A DNA stretch of 64,000 bases from an uncultured Prevotellaceae bacterium (GCA_905207705.1 CAJLMA010000010.1:1-64000); one strand, 5' to 3'; counted from the stretch's first letter, positions 9,194 through 18,228 are shown. A program made the numbers and translations. Notes: a model not told the origin generated them from the sequence alone.

Positions 9194-9811
9194 ATGCTCA
9201 TAGAACGCCCGCCTCTGCCTTATCGCATGTTTTTCCCCGAGGCAATCTGGAGAATCAACAAAAAAGAGAAAGTAGTGTATCTCACGTTCGACGACGGCCC
9301 TATACCAGAAGTCACTCCATGGGTACTCGACATCCTCGACAAATACAGTGTCAAAGCCACATTTTTCTGCGTCGGAGAAAACATATTGCGCAATCCAGGA
9401 CTGTTTGAAGAAATAAAACGTCGCGGTCACAGCGTCGGCAACCACACCATGAGCCACATGCAAAGCTCGATGGTAACCACTCGCACCTATCTGCGCAATG
9501 TGAAGGAAGCCCAAGAACTCATAGGCACCACACTCTTCAGACCTCCCCACGGGATAATGCGGTGGGGCACGGCAAAATTGTTGAAAGACCACTTCAACAT
9601 CATAATGTATGACCTTGTCACCCGTGATTACAACAAAAAACTGACCGGCGAACAAGTGTTGAACAATGTTAAGAAATATGCGCGGAAAGGCTCTATAATT
9701 GTGTTCCACGACTCTTTAAAAGCCGAGGCCAATATGAAATATGCCCTTCCACGAGCAATCGAATGGCTTAAAGAGAACGGTTATGGATTTGCCCCTATCA
9801 TCGAGCCTTGA
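9194..9811 (+). CDS. Polysaccharide deacetylase (NodB/CE4 family)
   Basis: Metal-dependent N- or O-deacetylase of carbohydrate esterase family 4. The 205-residue protein is essentially one NodB domain: motif 1 TFDDGP at 31-36 (catalytic and metal Asp), motif 2 H84-x3-H88 in GNHTMSHM, motif 3 RPPHG at 116-120, and motif 5 with the catalytic His in IVFHDS. There is no signal peptide, so it may act at the cytoplasmic face or on a precursor. The frame extends upstream to 9122, but that ATG lies inside the preceding terminator; ATG 9194 begins MLIERPPLP, typical of the family. It overlaps queG by 29 bp. Confidence 0.85.
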   Translation: MLIERPPLPYRMFFPEAIWRINKKEKVVYLTFDDGPIPEVTPWVLDILDKYSVKATFFCVGENILRNPGLFEEIKRRGHSVGNHTMSHMQSSMVTTRTYLRNVKEAQELIGTTLFRPPHGIMRWGTAKLLKDHFNIIMYDLVTRDYNKKLTGEQVLNNVKKYARKGSIIVFHDSLKAEANMKYALPRAIEWLKENGYGFAPIIEP

Positions 9812-10739
9812 CAAGCCCGACATAAAAACCGAGATAAAGAATTGCGCTCGCAGGCTCGGATTTGACGCATGCGGCATGGCTCGGGCATGTCGAGTAGACG
9901 ACAATGCCGTGCTGAGCTACGACAATTGGATAGCCGGTGGGCATAATGATTGCATGGAATATGCCGCACGCTACATGGATGTGCGCAACGACCCTCGTCT
10001 GCTGCTCGACGGGGCACAAACAGTTATAAGCGTCGCCATCAACTACATGCCTTTGGCAAGGCAACATCCCGATGTCCCACAATTCTCCCTTTACGCCTAC
10101 GGCCGCGATTACCATGAAGTCGTGAAAAAACGCCTGTTTGAACTTGCCGCTTTCATAAAAGAACTGACCGGACACGAAAGCCGTCCTTGCGTCGACACGG
10201 CTCCGATAAGGGAACGATATTGGGCGCAACAAGCAGGAATAGGGTTCACTGGGCGCAACAACATGCTCATCATTCCGGGCAAAGGCTCTTTTTTCTTCCT
10301 TGGCGAGCTCGTAACCACATTGCCGCTAAAGCCCGACAAGCCTTGCTCGCTCACATGCGGCGATTGCCATTGGTGCGAAAAGTCTTGCCCCGGAGGCGCA
10401 CTGCACGGCGGATTGCCACTCGATGCCCGACGTTGTCTGTCATGCCAACTAATTGAATGTCGCGGTCAATTACCCGAATGGGTAGCCGAGAAAATAGGCA
10501 ACCGCGTCTACGGATGCGACACATGCCAGCTCGTATGCCCTCACAACGCCAACGCAGTTGCCACCGCAATATCCGAATTTGCACCTTCGCCCGAATTCAT
10601 GGAGCTCGACATGGAAAAAATTGAACAGATGACCCCGGGAGATTTCCGCCGCCTGTTCGGTCACAGCGCAGTGCGACGCACGCGCCTCGACGGGCTTAAG
10701 CGCAACCTCGCAGCGATAAAATCACAAGAAAACAAATAA
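9783..10739 (+). CDS. queG: Epoxyqueuosine reductase QueG
   Basis: Catalyses the last step of queuosine synthesis in tRNA, reducing epoxyqueuosine with cobalamin and two [4Fe-4S] clusters. The sequence shows DTAPIRERYWAQQAGIGF, GRNNMLI and the ferredoxin-like block with CGDCHWCEKSCP and, later, GCDTCQLVCPHN; these two Cys groups build the clusters. Length (318 residues) is normal for the short bacterial form. I chose ATG 9783 (MDLPLSSSLDK); an upstream ATG at 9741 would overlap the deacetylase further. The region around the third Cys group reads RRCLSCQLIECRG, with more cysteines than usual. Confidence 0.9.
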   Translation: MDLPLSSSLDKPDIKTEIKNCARRLGFDACGMARACRVDDNAVLSYDNWIAGGHNDCMEYAARYMDVRNDPRLLLDGAQTVISVAINYMPLARQHPDVPQFSLYAYGRDYHEVVKKRLFELAAFIKELTGHESRPCVDTAPIRERYWAQQAGIGFTGRNNMLIIPGKGSFFFLGELVTTLPLKPDKPCSLTCGDCHWCEKSCPGGALHGGLPLDARRCLSCQLIECRGQLPEWVAEKIGNRVYGCDTCQLVCPHNANAVATAISEFAPSPEFMELDMEKIEQMTPGDFRRLFGHSAVRRTRLDGLKRNLAAIKSQENK

Positions 10740-10772
10740 TACGCACACCCGGCAAAATGCCATTTTATTGAT

Positions 10773-10808
10773 TTTGTTCGTATTTCTCAACTATTTATAT
10801 TACCTTTG
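10773..10808 (+). promoter_or_regulatory. Promoter of panB
   Basis: TACCTTTG at 10801-10808 is a good -7 box; TTTG at 10773-10776 lies 24 nt upstream, slightly long. The ATG follows at 10837. Confidence 0.45.
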
Positions 10809-10836
10809 CCCGACTATTAAAATCGAAAACTAATAT

Positions 10837-11658
10837 ATGTCGACCTACTCTGCAGAAGACAAAAGAAAAGTAACCACCCACCGCCTCATCGAGATGAAGC
10901 AGCGAGGTGAAAAAATCTCAATGCTTACAGCCTACGATTATTCGATGGCTAAATTGATTGACGAAGCGGGAATGGACGTAATTCTTGTCGGCGACTCGGC
11001 CTCAAATGTCATGGCCGGCAACATAACCACTTTGCCTATTACCCTCGACCAGATGATTTATCATGGCAAGTCGGTCGTGAAAGCCGTAAAGCGTGCTCTC
11101 GTCGTAGTTGACATGCCTTTCGGCACCTACCAAGGCAACCCGATGGAAGCATTCTCGTCGGCCGTAAGGATTATGAAAGAAACTCATGCCGACTGCCTAA
11201 AGCTCGAAGGTGGTGCTGAAATACGCGAATCAATTGAAAAAATATTGTGTGCCGGAATTCCTGTAATGGGTCATCTCGGGCTTACTCCACAATCAATCAA
11301 CAAGTTTGGCACTTACACCGTAAGGGCTCGCGAAGAGGCCGAAGCACAGAAGCTCATCAACGACGCTCATCTGCTTGAAGAGATAGGATGCTTTGCCTTG
11401 GTTTTGGAAAAAATTCCTGCAACCCTCGCAAAGCGCGTTGCCGATGAACTCACAATCCCGGTAATCGGAATCGGTGCCGGTGGAGGTGTTGACGGTCAAG
11501 TACTTGTCATGCACGACATGCTGGGAATAAACATGGGATTCTCTCCTCGATTCCTGCGCCGATATGCTTCAATCGGCTCGACAATCATTGAAGCCGTGGG
11601 AAGCTACATCAACGACGTGAAAAGTGGAGACTTCCCCAACGAAAAAGAACAGTACTAA
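10837..11658 (+). CDS. panB: 3-methyl-2-oxobutanoate hydroxymethyltransferase PanB
   Basis: First committed step of pantothenate synthesis: transfers a hydroxymethyl group from methylene-THF to 2-oxoisovalerate to give ketopantoate, in the cytoplasm with Mg2+. The 273-residue TIM-barrel protein carries the family blocks: LTAYDYSMAKLIDEAG, VGDSASNVMAGN (metal-binding Asp), VVDMPFGTY, KLEGG, GHLGLTPQS, and IPVIGIGAGGGVDGQVLV with the conserved Gly-rich loop. It stands alone with its own promoter and terminator; panC and panD are not in the window. Confidence 0.95.
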   Translation: MSTYSAEDKRKVTTHRLIEMKQRGEKISMLTAYDYSMAKLIDEAGMDVILVGDSASNVMAGNITTLPITLDQMIYHGKSVVKAVKRALVVVDMPFGTYQGNPMEAFSSAVRIMKETHADCLKLEGGAEIRESIEKILCAGIPVMGHLGLTPQSINKFGTYTVRAREEAEAQKLINDAHLLEEIGCFALVLEKIPATLAKRVADELTIPVIGIGAGGGVDGQVLVMHDMLGINMGFSPRFLRRYASIGSTIIEAVGSYINDVKSGDFPNEKEQY

Positions 11659-11691
11659 AAACACCATCACAAAAAAATACTATCTCTACTC

Positions 11692-11727
11692 AACGGCATC
11701 GGGGAAATCCCTAATGCCGTTTTTTTA
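11692..11727 (+). terminator. Rho-independent terminator after panB
   Basis: AACGGCAT (11692-11699) pairs with ATGCCGTT (11714-11721), with an inner GGG/CCC, then a run of T. Confidence 0.75.
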
Positions 11728-11746
11728 ATTGGTGGCATGAAAGCCC

Positions 11747-11930
11747 GCTCGACTTCGATATATTTGGATAATATATGATTCGGTTCAGCATAGCCAAACA
11801 TAAAAACGTTGTTTTTTGTTTGTCTCTGCATTCACCTTTCGCTATATTTTGATAATATGGGATGCGTCTCGGCAGTGTAAAAAATAAGCAAGCTCATTTT
11901 TCACATTGCGCTCGACTTTCACTATATTTG
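11747..11930 (+). promoter_or_regulatory. Triple promoter/hairpin repeat array upstream of the dxs-trk operon
   Basis: Three units in tandem. Unit 1 is GCTCGACTTCGA with TATATTTG at 11759-11766. Unit 2 (11777-11851) has TTCGGTTCAGCA, a hairpin (CAAACA 11795-11800 with TGTTTG 11817-11822, inner AAAAAC 11802-11807 with GTTTTT 11811-11816, loop GTT) and TATATTTTG. Unit 3 (11869-11930) has TCGGCAGTG, an A-rich/T-rich inverted repeat, GCGCTCGACTTTCAC and TATATTTG at 11923-11930. Related units lie at 32981, 41670 and 48164. Each ends in a plausible Bacteroidota -7 box. This accounts for the gene-free stretch 11659-11978. Confidence 0.6.
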
Positions 11931-11978
11931 CACTGCTGATTAGAGGCAATTATGATTTTAACGCATTGTCGATAGGAA

Positions 11979-12149
11979 ATGACTAAATATCAAATATTTC
12001 GTTTTTCATGCATCGTTTTGCTTTGGCTGGCACTCTGTTATCTGCTGTTGTCAAGGGTTGAGAAAATAGACTTTATGGTTGTTTTTTCAATTGTTGCATC
12101 GGGGATAGTGGTGTTTGTGCCGTTATATAAGAAGTACATAAAACGGTGA
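11979..12149 (+). CDS. Small two-helix membrane protein, unknown function
   Basis: A 56-residue frame with AGGA five bases before its ATG, starting 49 nt after the last -7 box of the promoter array. It encodes a short basic N-terminus (MTKYQIFRFS), a hydrophobic helix (about 11-25), a short polar turn with RVEKID, a second helix (about 32-49) and a basic tail ending KKYIKR: a helical hairpin with both ends probably in the cytoplasm. It is the first gene of the dxs-trkA-trkH operon. I cannot name it; position and sequence suggest a real small protein rather than chance. Confidence 0.6.
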   Translation: MTKYQIFRFSCIVLLWLALCYLLLSRVEKIDFMVVFSIVASGIVVFVPLYKKYIKR

Positions 12150-12246
12150 CTGCGGCAATTGCCTGTGGCATGGAAGCTTTTTATAAGAATAGTTATGAGA
12201 AGCAGACAAAAAAGAATAATTGTAGGAATAAATCGGAGATAATAAA

Positions 12247-14160
12247 GTGTCTAATTTTAATATAGAGCCAGAATATCCGTTATTGTCGAGGATTGACAGT
12301 CCGGCCGATTTGCGTCGGTTGCCGGTTGAGTCATTGCCCGATGTGTGTGCTGAATTGAGGCGATTCCTTGTCGACACATTGTCGCGCAATCCCGGGCATT
12401 TTGCGTCCAATATGGGTACGGTGGAGCTGACCGTTGCATTGCATTATGTTTTTGACACGCCTTATGACCGTATTGTGTGGGATGTAGGGCATCAGGCTTA
12501 TTGTCATAAGATTCTCACTGGTCGCAGGGACAAATTTGACACTAACCGAAAATTTGGCGGAATCAGCGGATTTCCAAATCCGGCTGAAAGTGAATATGAT
12601 TCGTTCATAGCAGGACATGCTTCCAATTCCATATCGGCAGCACTGGGAATGGCTGTCGCTTCAAAATTGAACCATGATGCCAAACGCCGGAACGTAGTTG
12701 CCGTGATAGGAGATGCGTCAATTAGTGGCGGACTTGCGTTCGAAGGCCTTAATAATGCATCGTTGTCCAGTGGTAACCTGCTTATCATATTGAATGACAA
12801 CGATATGGCAATAGACCAGAATGTTGGTGCGCTTAACAAATACATGACTCACCTCAATACGTCGAAGGCCTATAACGCTTTGCGCTATAAAGTCTACAAA
12901 TTTTTGAAGAGGCTGCATCTGATAGATGAAAAGCACAAAAATCTGATTTTGAGATTTAATAATAGCGTGAAAGCATTGCTTTCAAACCAGCAGAATGTGT
13001 TTGAAGGCCTCGACATTCGTTATTTCGGGCCGTTTGACGGTCATGACGTAGAGCGTATCGTAAGGGTGTTGAAAGACATTAAGGACATGGAAGGACCGAG
13101 GTTGCTGCATTTGCGCACTCGTAAAGGCAAGGGCTACAAGCCTGCCGAGGAGAATCCCACGGTGTGGCATGCTCCGGGCAAGTTTAATAAAGAAACCGGC
13201 GAGCGCATTGTAGAGGATGCGAGTGGAAAGCCTTTGAAATATCAGGATGTTTTTGGCAAGACAATTGTAGAGCTTGCTCGCAAGAATGAAAAAATCGTAG
13301 GGATTACTGCTGCCATGTCGACAGGATGCTCTATGAGCTTTTTGTTTGATGCAATTCCGGAAAGGGCATTCGATGTGGGCATAGCCGAGGAACATGCGGT
13401 GACATTCTCGGCTGGCATGGCCAAGGACGGGCTGATTCCTTTCTGCTGCATATATTCAACATTCCTGCAACGAGCATACGATGAAATAATACACGACGTG
13501 GCAATACAGAAACTGCCGGTGATATTTTGCATAGACCGTGCAGGCCTCGTAGGTGATGACGGTGTTACGCATCACGGAATCTTTGATCTTGCCTATCTTG
13601 GAAGCATTCCAAATGTCATCGTAAGTTCGCCTATCAACGAGCATTATCTGCGCAATCTCATGTACACTGCACAATTGGGCAAATATGGACCTTTTGCCAT
13701 ACGTTATCCGCGAGGAGGTGGTGTACTTAAGGATTGGCATAATGAAATGCACGAATTGCCACTCGGTCGAGGACAGAAACTTAAAGATGGCGACAAGGTG
13801 GCAGTGTTGTCGCTCGGGCCGATAGGCAACGACGTAGCCGACGTTATAAAAGGTCTTGGCGAAAAAGGCTGCCATGTAGCTCATTATGATATGATTTTCC
13901 TGCGCCCCATCGATGAATCGATATTGGATGAGGTGGGAAAGAAATTTTCGCATGTGGTCACTGTAGAAGATGGTACAGTGGACGGAGGGCTTGGCTCGGT
14001 TGTCACAGGGTGGTTTAACGACCATGGCATGAACGTAAGGGTACATCGCATAGGTGTGCCGTCATGTTTCGTGGCGCAAGGCACCATAGGACAGCTAAGG
14101 CAAGTGTGTGGAATGGACAATGAAAGCATAAAACACAAAATACTTGAAATAATAGATTGA
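12247..14160 (+). CDS. dxs: 1-deoxy-D-xylulose-5-phosphate synthase
   Basis: Thiamine-diphosphate enzyme that condenses pyruvate and glyceraldehyde 3-phosphate, the entry step of the MEP route to isoprenoids. The 637-residue protein has the transketolase layout: N-terminal ThDP domain with RNPGHFASNMGTVELT and DVGHQAYCHKILTGRRD, the metal/ThDP motif GDASISGG with a following NDNDM; a central pyrimidine domain with GIAEEHAVTFSAGMA; and a C-terminal domain. The start is GTG at 12247 with GGAG upstream; no nearer ATG fits the family N-terminus. It is followed after 24 bp by trkA. Confidence 0.95.
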   Translation: MSNFNIEPEYPLLSRIDSPADLRRLPVESLPDVCAELRRFLVDTLSRNPGHFASNMGTVELTVALHYVFDTPYDRIVWDVGHQAYCHKILTGRRDKFDTNRKFGGISGFPNPAESEYDSFIAGHASNSISAALGMAVASKLNHDAKRRNVVAVIGDASISGGLAFEGLNNASLSSGNLLIILNDNDMAIDQNVGALNKYMTHLNTSKAYNALRYKVYKFLKRLHLIDEKHKNLILRFNNSVKALLSNQQNVFEGLDIRYFGPFDGHDVERIVRVLKDIKDMEGPRLLHLRTRKGKGYKPAEENPTVWHAPGKFNKETGERIVEDASGKPLKYQDVFGKTIVELARKNEKIVGITAAMSTGCSMSFLFDAIPERAFDVGIAEEHAVTFSAGMAKDGLIPFCCIYSTFLQRAYDEIIHDVAIQKLPVIFCIDRAGLVGDDGVTHHGIFDLAYLGSIPNVIVSSPINEHYLRNLMYTAQLGKYGPFAIRYPRGGGVLKDWHNEMHELPLGRGQKLKDGDKVAVLSLGPIGNDVADVIKGLGEKGCHVAHYDMIFLRPIDESILDEVGKKFSHVVTVEDGTVDGGLGSVVTGWFNDHGMNVRVHRIGVPSCFVAQGTIGQLRQVCGMDNESIKHKILEIID

Positions 14161-14184
14161 ATTAGTTACCAACAAGAATTTGCA

Positions 14185-15516
14185 ATGAAAATCGTTATTG
14201 TTGGAGCCGGCGAAGTTGGTTCGCATCTGGCCAAGTTGCTGTCGAGCGAAGGACAGGATGTCATATTGGTCGACAGTGACGAAAGCAAACTGGATGATTT
14301 TGAAATGTATAATCTTATGACTTATACAGGGAAACCGACATCGTTTGCTTCCTTGAAGGAAGCCGGGGCCGGGAAGTGTGATTTGTTTATAGCCGTGACT
14401 CCTTATGAGACTCGTAACCTTTTGGCTTGTTCGATAGCCAAAAGCCTTGGTGCCAAGAGTGCTGTTGCACGCATCGATAATTATGAATATATGAAGCAGC
14501 CGGCACGGCAATTCTTTGTCAACATGGGTGTGGATGATGTAATTTATCCTGAATATCTTGCTGCACAGGAGATGATGACTGCGCTCAAGAGGACATGGGT
14601 GAGATGCTGGTTTGACTTGTTGAACGGACAATTGGTCGTGGTAGGAGTCAAGTTGCGTGAAAAGGCAAAACTCGTGGGCTTGAAGTTGAGAGAACTAAAC
14701 ACGCAGTCGAGTTACATGCACATTTCTGCAATCAAGCGTAATCATGAGACTATTATCCCCGGCGGTGATGACATGATTTGTGTCAACGACATTGTTTACA
14801 TCGCGACGACAAACGAGTATATTCCTAATGTGCTCGAAATGACCGGTAAGGAGGAAGTCGGCATAAAGAAGGTGTTCATAATGGGAGGCAGTCGCATCGC
14901 CGAGCAGCTCGTGCGCCTTGCAGGCGGAAAGTATAAGTTTAAAATAATAGAAAGCGACTTGGAACGCTGCCATCGCCTTGCCGAGAAGTTGCCCGATTGC
15001 AACATCGTACATGGCGACGGGCGCGACATAGACCTTTTGCACGAAGAAGGGCTGTCAGATTGTGAAGCATTTGTCGCATTGACCGGAAGCTCGGAAACGA
15101 ACATACTCGGATGCTTGACTGCAAAGGAATTTGGTGTGCGCAAGACTATTGCCGAAGTGGAGAATATCCAATTCATCTCGGAAGCCGAAGGGCTGAACAT
15201 AGGAACAGTGATAAATAAGAAATTGCTTGCCTCGAGCAGGATATTCCAGATAATGCTTGACAAGGACTCATCCAATTCCAAGTGCCTTGCCCTTGCCGAT
15301 GCCGACGTGGTGGAACTTGTGGCAAAAGAAGGGTCGCGCATTACGCGCAGCGAGGTAATGAATTTGCACTTGTCGCACGACATGACGATAGCAGGGCTGC
15401 TTCGTGACGGCAAGGGTGTGCTTGTGAAAGGAAACACATTGATACAACCCGGAGACCATGTGGTAGTATTTTGTCTTGCCGGTGCCATAAATAAGGTTGA
15501 AAAGTTATTCAAGTAG
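14185..15516 (+). CDS. trkA: Trk potassium uptake regulatory subunit TrkA
   Basis: Peripheral NAD(H)-binding subunit that gates the TrkH potassium channel. The 443-residue protein is two RCK units: an N-terminal Rossmann fold starting MKIVIVGAGEVGSHLAKLL, an RCK_C domain, a second Rossmann fold beginning KKVFIMGGSRIAEQLV, and a final RCK_C. The acidic residue ending the second strand (ILVDSD in the first unit) is the usual NAD ribose ligand. It is followed within 5 bp by trkH, so the two subunits are co-translated. Confidence 0.95.
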   Translation: MKIVIVGAGEVGSHLAKLLSSEGQDVILVDSDESKLDDFEMYNLMTYTGKPTSFASLKEAGAGKCDLFIAVTPYETRNLLACSIAKSLGAKSAVARIDNYEYMKQPARQFFVNMGVDDVIYPEYLAAQEMMTALKRTWVRCWFDLLNGQLVVVGVKLREKAKLVGLKLRELNTQSSYMHISAIKRNHETIIPGGDDMICVNDIVYIATTNEYIPNVLEMTGKEEVGIKKVFIMGGSRIAEQLVRLAGGKYKFKIIESDLERCHRLAEKLPDCNIVHGDGRDIDLLHEEGLSDCEAFVALTGSSETNILGCLTAKEFGVRKTIAEVENIQFISEAEGLNIGTVINKKLLASSRIFQIMLDKDSSNSKCLALADADVVELVAKEGSRITRSEVMNLHLSHDMTIAGLLRDGKGVLVKGNTLIQPGDHVVVFCLAGAINKVEKLFK

Positions 15517-15520
15517 AGCT

Positions 15521-16996
15521 ATGATCAGAAAAAAGTCGGGCTTGAACTTTCCGGCCATCTTGCGAATGCTTGGATGGCTGTTGATGATTGAGGCCATGTT
15601 CATGCTTGCTCCCATGGTTGTGGGTGCGATATATGAAGAGGTGGAAGCCTTGAAAGGTATTCTGTATTCGGTATTGATTACTGCGTCAGCCGGCGCAATA
15701 ATGGCTTTTGGCATAGTGCCTAAAAATATGGATATGCAAAAGCGTGACGGATTGTTGCTTGTTCCTGTTGTCTGGGCGGCGTTCTCTTTTTTCGGGACGT
15801 TGCCGTTTTTGTTTACGGGCACGATCGACAATATGGCCGGAGCATACATGGAAGCCATGTCGGGGTTTACGACGACGGGATTGTCGGTAATTGTGGATGT
15901 TGAGATATTGCCCAAGGCGATTTTGTTTTGGCGGGCGGTCATGCACTGGGTAGGTGGTATGGGTATCATACTGTTTTCATTGGCAGTGCTCCCAATGCTT
16001 AATTATCATGGCGGAATGCAGCTTTTCAACGCCGAGGTTACCGGTATTACTCACGACAAATTACGGCCACGAGTAAGCTCGACGGCAAAAAGCCTGTGGA
16101 TGGTGTATATAGTGTTGTCGGTCATAATGACAATAATATTGTGGGCAGGCCCAATGAATTTCTTTGACGCGCTATGCCACACGATGAGCGCATTGTCGAC
16201 CGGAGGCTTCTCGACAAAGAACAGCAGCATAGCATGGTGGGATTCTTCTTATGTTACAGTTACGGTCACCATATTCATGTTTTTGGGCGGTATGAATTTC
16301 GCCTTATTGTATAAGGCTGCCAAAGGAGATTTCCGTTCATTGTGGCATAACGGCACGTTCAAGTGGTATTGTGGAGTGGTGTTGACCTCGATAACATTTG
16401 TTACTGCGTTTGTTGTGTTAAACAAGTTGTATGATTTTGATTTTGGGAAAACTGTCATCGACGTGGCGTTTACTTGCGTGTCGGTTATTACTTCGACAGG
16501 CTTTTTTGTTGTAGATATCGAAACATGGGGAGAATTCACAATCTTGATATTGTGCATTTTGATGTTTTTCGGTGCATGTGCAGGTTCTACTGCCGGTGCT
16601 GCCAAGATCGACCGTCTTGAATTGATGTTGAAAAACATGGCAAATGAATTCTATCGCGTGCTGCATCCCAATAGCATTGTCAATGTGCATATCAACAGGA
16701 AAGTAGTGCCACAGGAAGTAGTGTCGAAGGCGATAGTGTTTTTGGGAACATATATGTGCATAATAGTAGTGTCGTCAATAGCACTGGTTGTTATTGGTAT
16801 TCCTATGAAAGAAGCATTTTTCTCTTCATTGTCGGCATTAGGAAACATAGGTGTCGGCATCGGCTCGGCTGCGAGTGGTTGCTATGCCTCTTATCCTGAT
16901 ATTGCAAAATGGCTATTGTCGACGGTCATGCTTATAGGCCGTTTGGAATTGTTCACGTTCCTTGTATTGTTTACCCGTAATTTCTGGAATAAATAA
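15521..16996 (+). CDS. trkH: Trk/Ktr potassium uptake channel subunit TrkH
   Basis: Inner-membrane pore subunit for K+ uptake, partner of TrkA. The protein (491 residues from ATG 15521) has the TrkH/KtrB pattern of repeated helix-pore-helix units; filter-like segments are visible as SGFTTTGLS, LSTGGFSTKNSS, ITSTGFFV and SALGNIGVGIG, each with a conserved Gly. A TTG at 15497 extends the frame into trkA but adds only trkA-overlapping sequence, so the ATG just after the trkA stop is preferred. A bidirectional hairpin ends the operon. Confidence 0.93.
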   Translation: MIRKKSGLNFPAILRMLGWLLMIEAMFMLAPMVVGAIYEEVEALKGILYSVLITASAGAIMAFGIVPKNMDMQKRDGLLLVPVVWAAFSFFGTLPFLFTGTIDNMAGAYMEAMSGFTTTGLSVIVDVEILPKAILFWRAVMHWVGGMGIILFSLAVLPMLNYHGGMQLFNAEVTGITHDKLRPRVSSTAKSLWMVYIVLSVIMTIILWAGPMNFFDALCHTMSALSTGGFSTKNSSIAWWDSSYVTVTVTIFMFLGGMNFALLYKAAKGDFRSLWHNGTFKWYCGVVLTSITFVTAFVVLNKLYDFDFGKTVIDVAFTCVSVITSTGFFVVDIETWGEFTILILCILMFFGACAGSTAGAAKIDRLELMLKNMANEFYRVLHPNSIVNVHINRKVVPQEVVSKAIVFLGTYMCIIVVSSIALVVIGIPMKEAFFSSLSALGNIGVGIGSAASGCYASYPDIAKWLLSTVMLIGRLELFTFLVLFTRNFWNK

Positions 16997-17022
16997 TCAT
17001 CGATAAAAGAGTCAATATGCCT

Positions 17023-17061
17023 AAAAAAATCCGAAGTCTAAAATGTGGCTTCGGATTTTTT
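17023..17061. terminator. Bidirectional terminator between trkH and the beta-lactamase gene
   Basis: AAAAAAATCCGAAG (17023-17036) pairs with CTTCGGATTTTTT (17049-17061). The A-run and T-run on either side make it usable on both strands, fitting two convergent genes. Confidence 0.85.
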
Positions 17062-17097
17062 ATATGCCGGATGTCCCGGTTGAATGGTTCAATAATG

Positions 17098-18048
17098 TTA
17101 TAATTCCCGTGTCAATGTTAAATGCACAAGAGCCGATATGCGAGCTATTGCTTCGGAGGCTTTAGATTCATTCCCTTTAAAATCCTTTACGAATACAGCC
17201 AATGTGTAGCGTGTGCCGTTAGGTAGGCTTATATAGGCTACGTCATTGTGCGCTACAAGTATTCCGTCTTCGGTCGTGTAGCCTGAGCCTGTTTTATGTG
17301 CAATGGTTATGTCTTTCATTCCAAGCAACGGGGCTGCTATGCGGTCTTTGCCTGTGGTGCATTCTCCCAAAGTGTTCATGATGAAACGTTGGTTCTCCTT
17401 GCTCACCAAGCTGTCGGTAAATAAACGGTTTATAAGTATTGCCGCTCCGAGAGGGGAAGTGAGATTGGAATAGGCTTTGGTAAGGTCTTTTTGCATGTCG
17501 GCTTCGGTATATGTTATCTGGAAACTTGAGCGAGGAATGAGCGTTGCAATGAAACTGTCGGTTCTTGCAACGTCGACAAGTCGCTCAAACATCAGATTGC
17601 TTGCATTGTTGTCGCTCTGAGTGAGCGTGTATCGCAATAAATCCCTAACAGACAGAGTTATTACTGGTTCGGAATGTTCTTTCAACATGGGACTCCATGT
17701 TTCGGGATTTAGCTCATCTCTTCTTATAGATATTGATGAATCAAGTGAAAGTCCTTTGATGTCGAAATCATTGCATATGGCTAATGCTTGGTGGACTTTA
17801 AACACGCTCATCATGGGATAGATGCTTTTGTTGTTGACAGTTACAGTGTCGGTGTTGTCTATGATTACAGCCACTCCTATTTCACCAGGGTATTTCGATA
17901 CAATCTGTGATATTGTATCGGTAAGCATCTCGGTATATGGAATATTGTTTTTTGCCGATTGGGGGTACAATAGCACTAATGCTAAAACTATGATGCCTAT
18001 CGACACGAGACTCAGTGCAAATGTGCGTTTTATTCTATGTTTTGCCAT
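17098..18048 (-). CDS. Class A serine beta-lactamase
   Basis: Hydrolyses beta-lactams through an acyl-serine intermediate in the periplasm. All class A landmarks are present in the 316-residue protein: S81-V-F-K84 (SxxK), S145-D146-N147, Glu182 in the omega-loop segment YTEADMQKD, and K252-T-G. An N-terminal hydrophobic segment (about 9-28) exports or anchors it. Spacing and the ADMQKD omega region recall the Bacteroidota A2 subgroup (CfxA/CepA/CblA-like); the exact subgroup was not determined. It is chromosomal, with no mobile element beside it, and its spectrum cannot be read from sequence. Confidence 0.88.
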   Translation of the reverse strand: MAKHRIKRTFALSLVSIGIIVLALVLLYPQSAKNNIPYTEMLTDTISQIVSKYPGEIGVAVIIDNTDTVTVNNKSIYPMMSVFKVHQALAICNDFDIKGLSLDSSISIRRDELNPETWSPMLKEHSEPVITLSVRDLLRYTLTQSDNNASNLMFERLVDVARTDSFIATLIPRSSFQITYTEADMQKDLTKAYSNLTSPLGAAILINRLFTDSLVSKENQRFIMNTLGECTTGKDRIAAPLLGMKDITIAHKTGSGYTTEDGILVAHNDVAYISLPNGTRYTLAVFVKDFKGNESKASEAIARISALVHLTLTREL

Positions 18049-18068
18049 TACTTTGATATTTTAACATG

Positions 18069-18076
18069 CAAATTTA
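18069..18076 (-). promoter_or_regulatory. Putative -7 box of the beta-lactamase gene
   Basis: On the minus strand TAAATTTG lies 21 nt before the start codon. No convincing -33 TTG is seen. Confidence 0.4.
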
Positions 18077-18160
18077 CGACTTTTCGGGTAGAAAATGGCA
18101 TCGCATCATGGTATCTTAATTGGTGATGCGGTAGTGTATATGTTATGCTACAAAATGAAA

Positions 18161-18194
18161 GAGGACTCAACTCTCGGTGAGAGAATAAGTCCCC
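18161..18194 (-). terminator. Terminator after ftsH
   Basis: Nested inverted repeat: GAGGACT (18161-18167) with AGTCCCC (18188-18194) and CTCTC (18171-18175) with GAGAG (18179-18183). On the minus strand it is followed by CTTTCATTTT. Confidence 0.65.
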
Positions 18195-18228
18195 TTTTAT
18201 TATTCATTTAAGCAAAGTCGTGTATGCT

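Noticed and set aside
15497..15520. TTG start of trkH inside trkA
   Set aside because: It only adds residues overlapping trkA; ATG 15521 fits the family N-terminus.
17017..17100. Short frame beginning MPKKIRSLKCGFGFF after trkH
   Set aside because: It runs straight through the trkH/beta-lactamase terminator hairpin.
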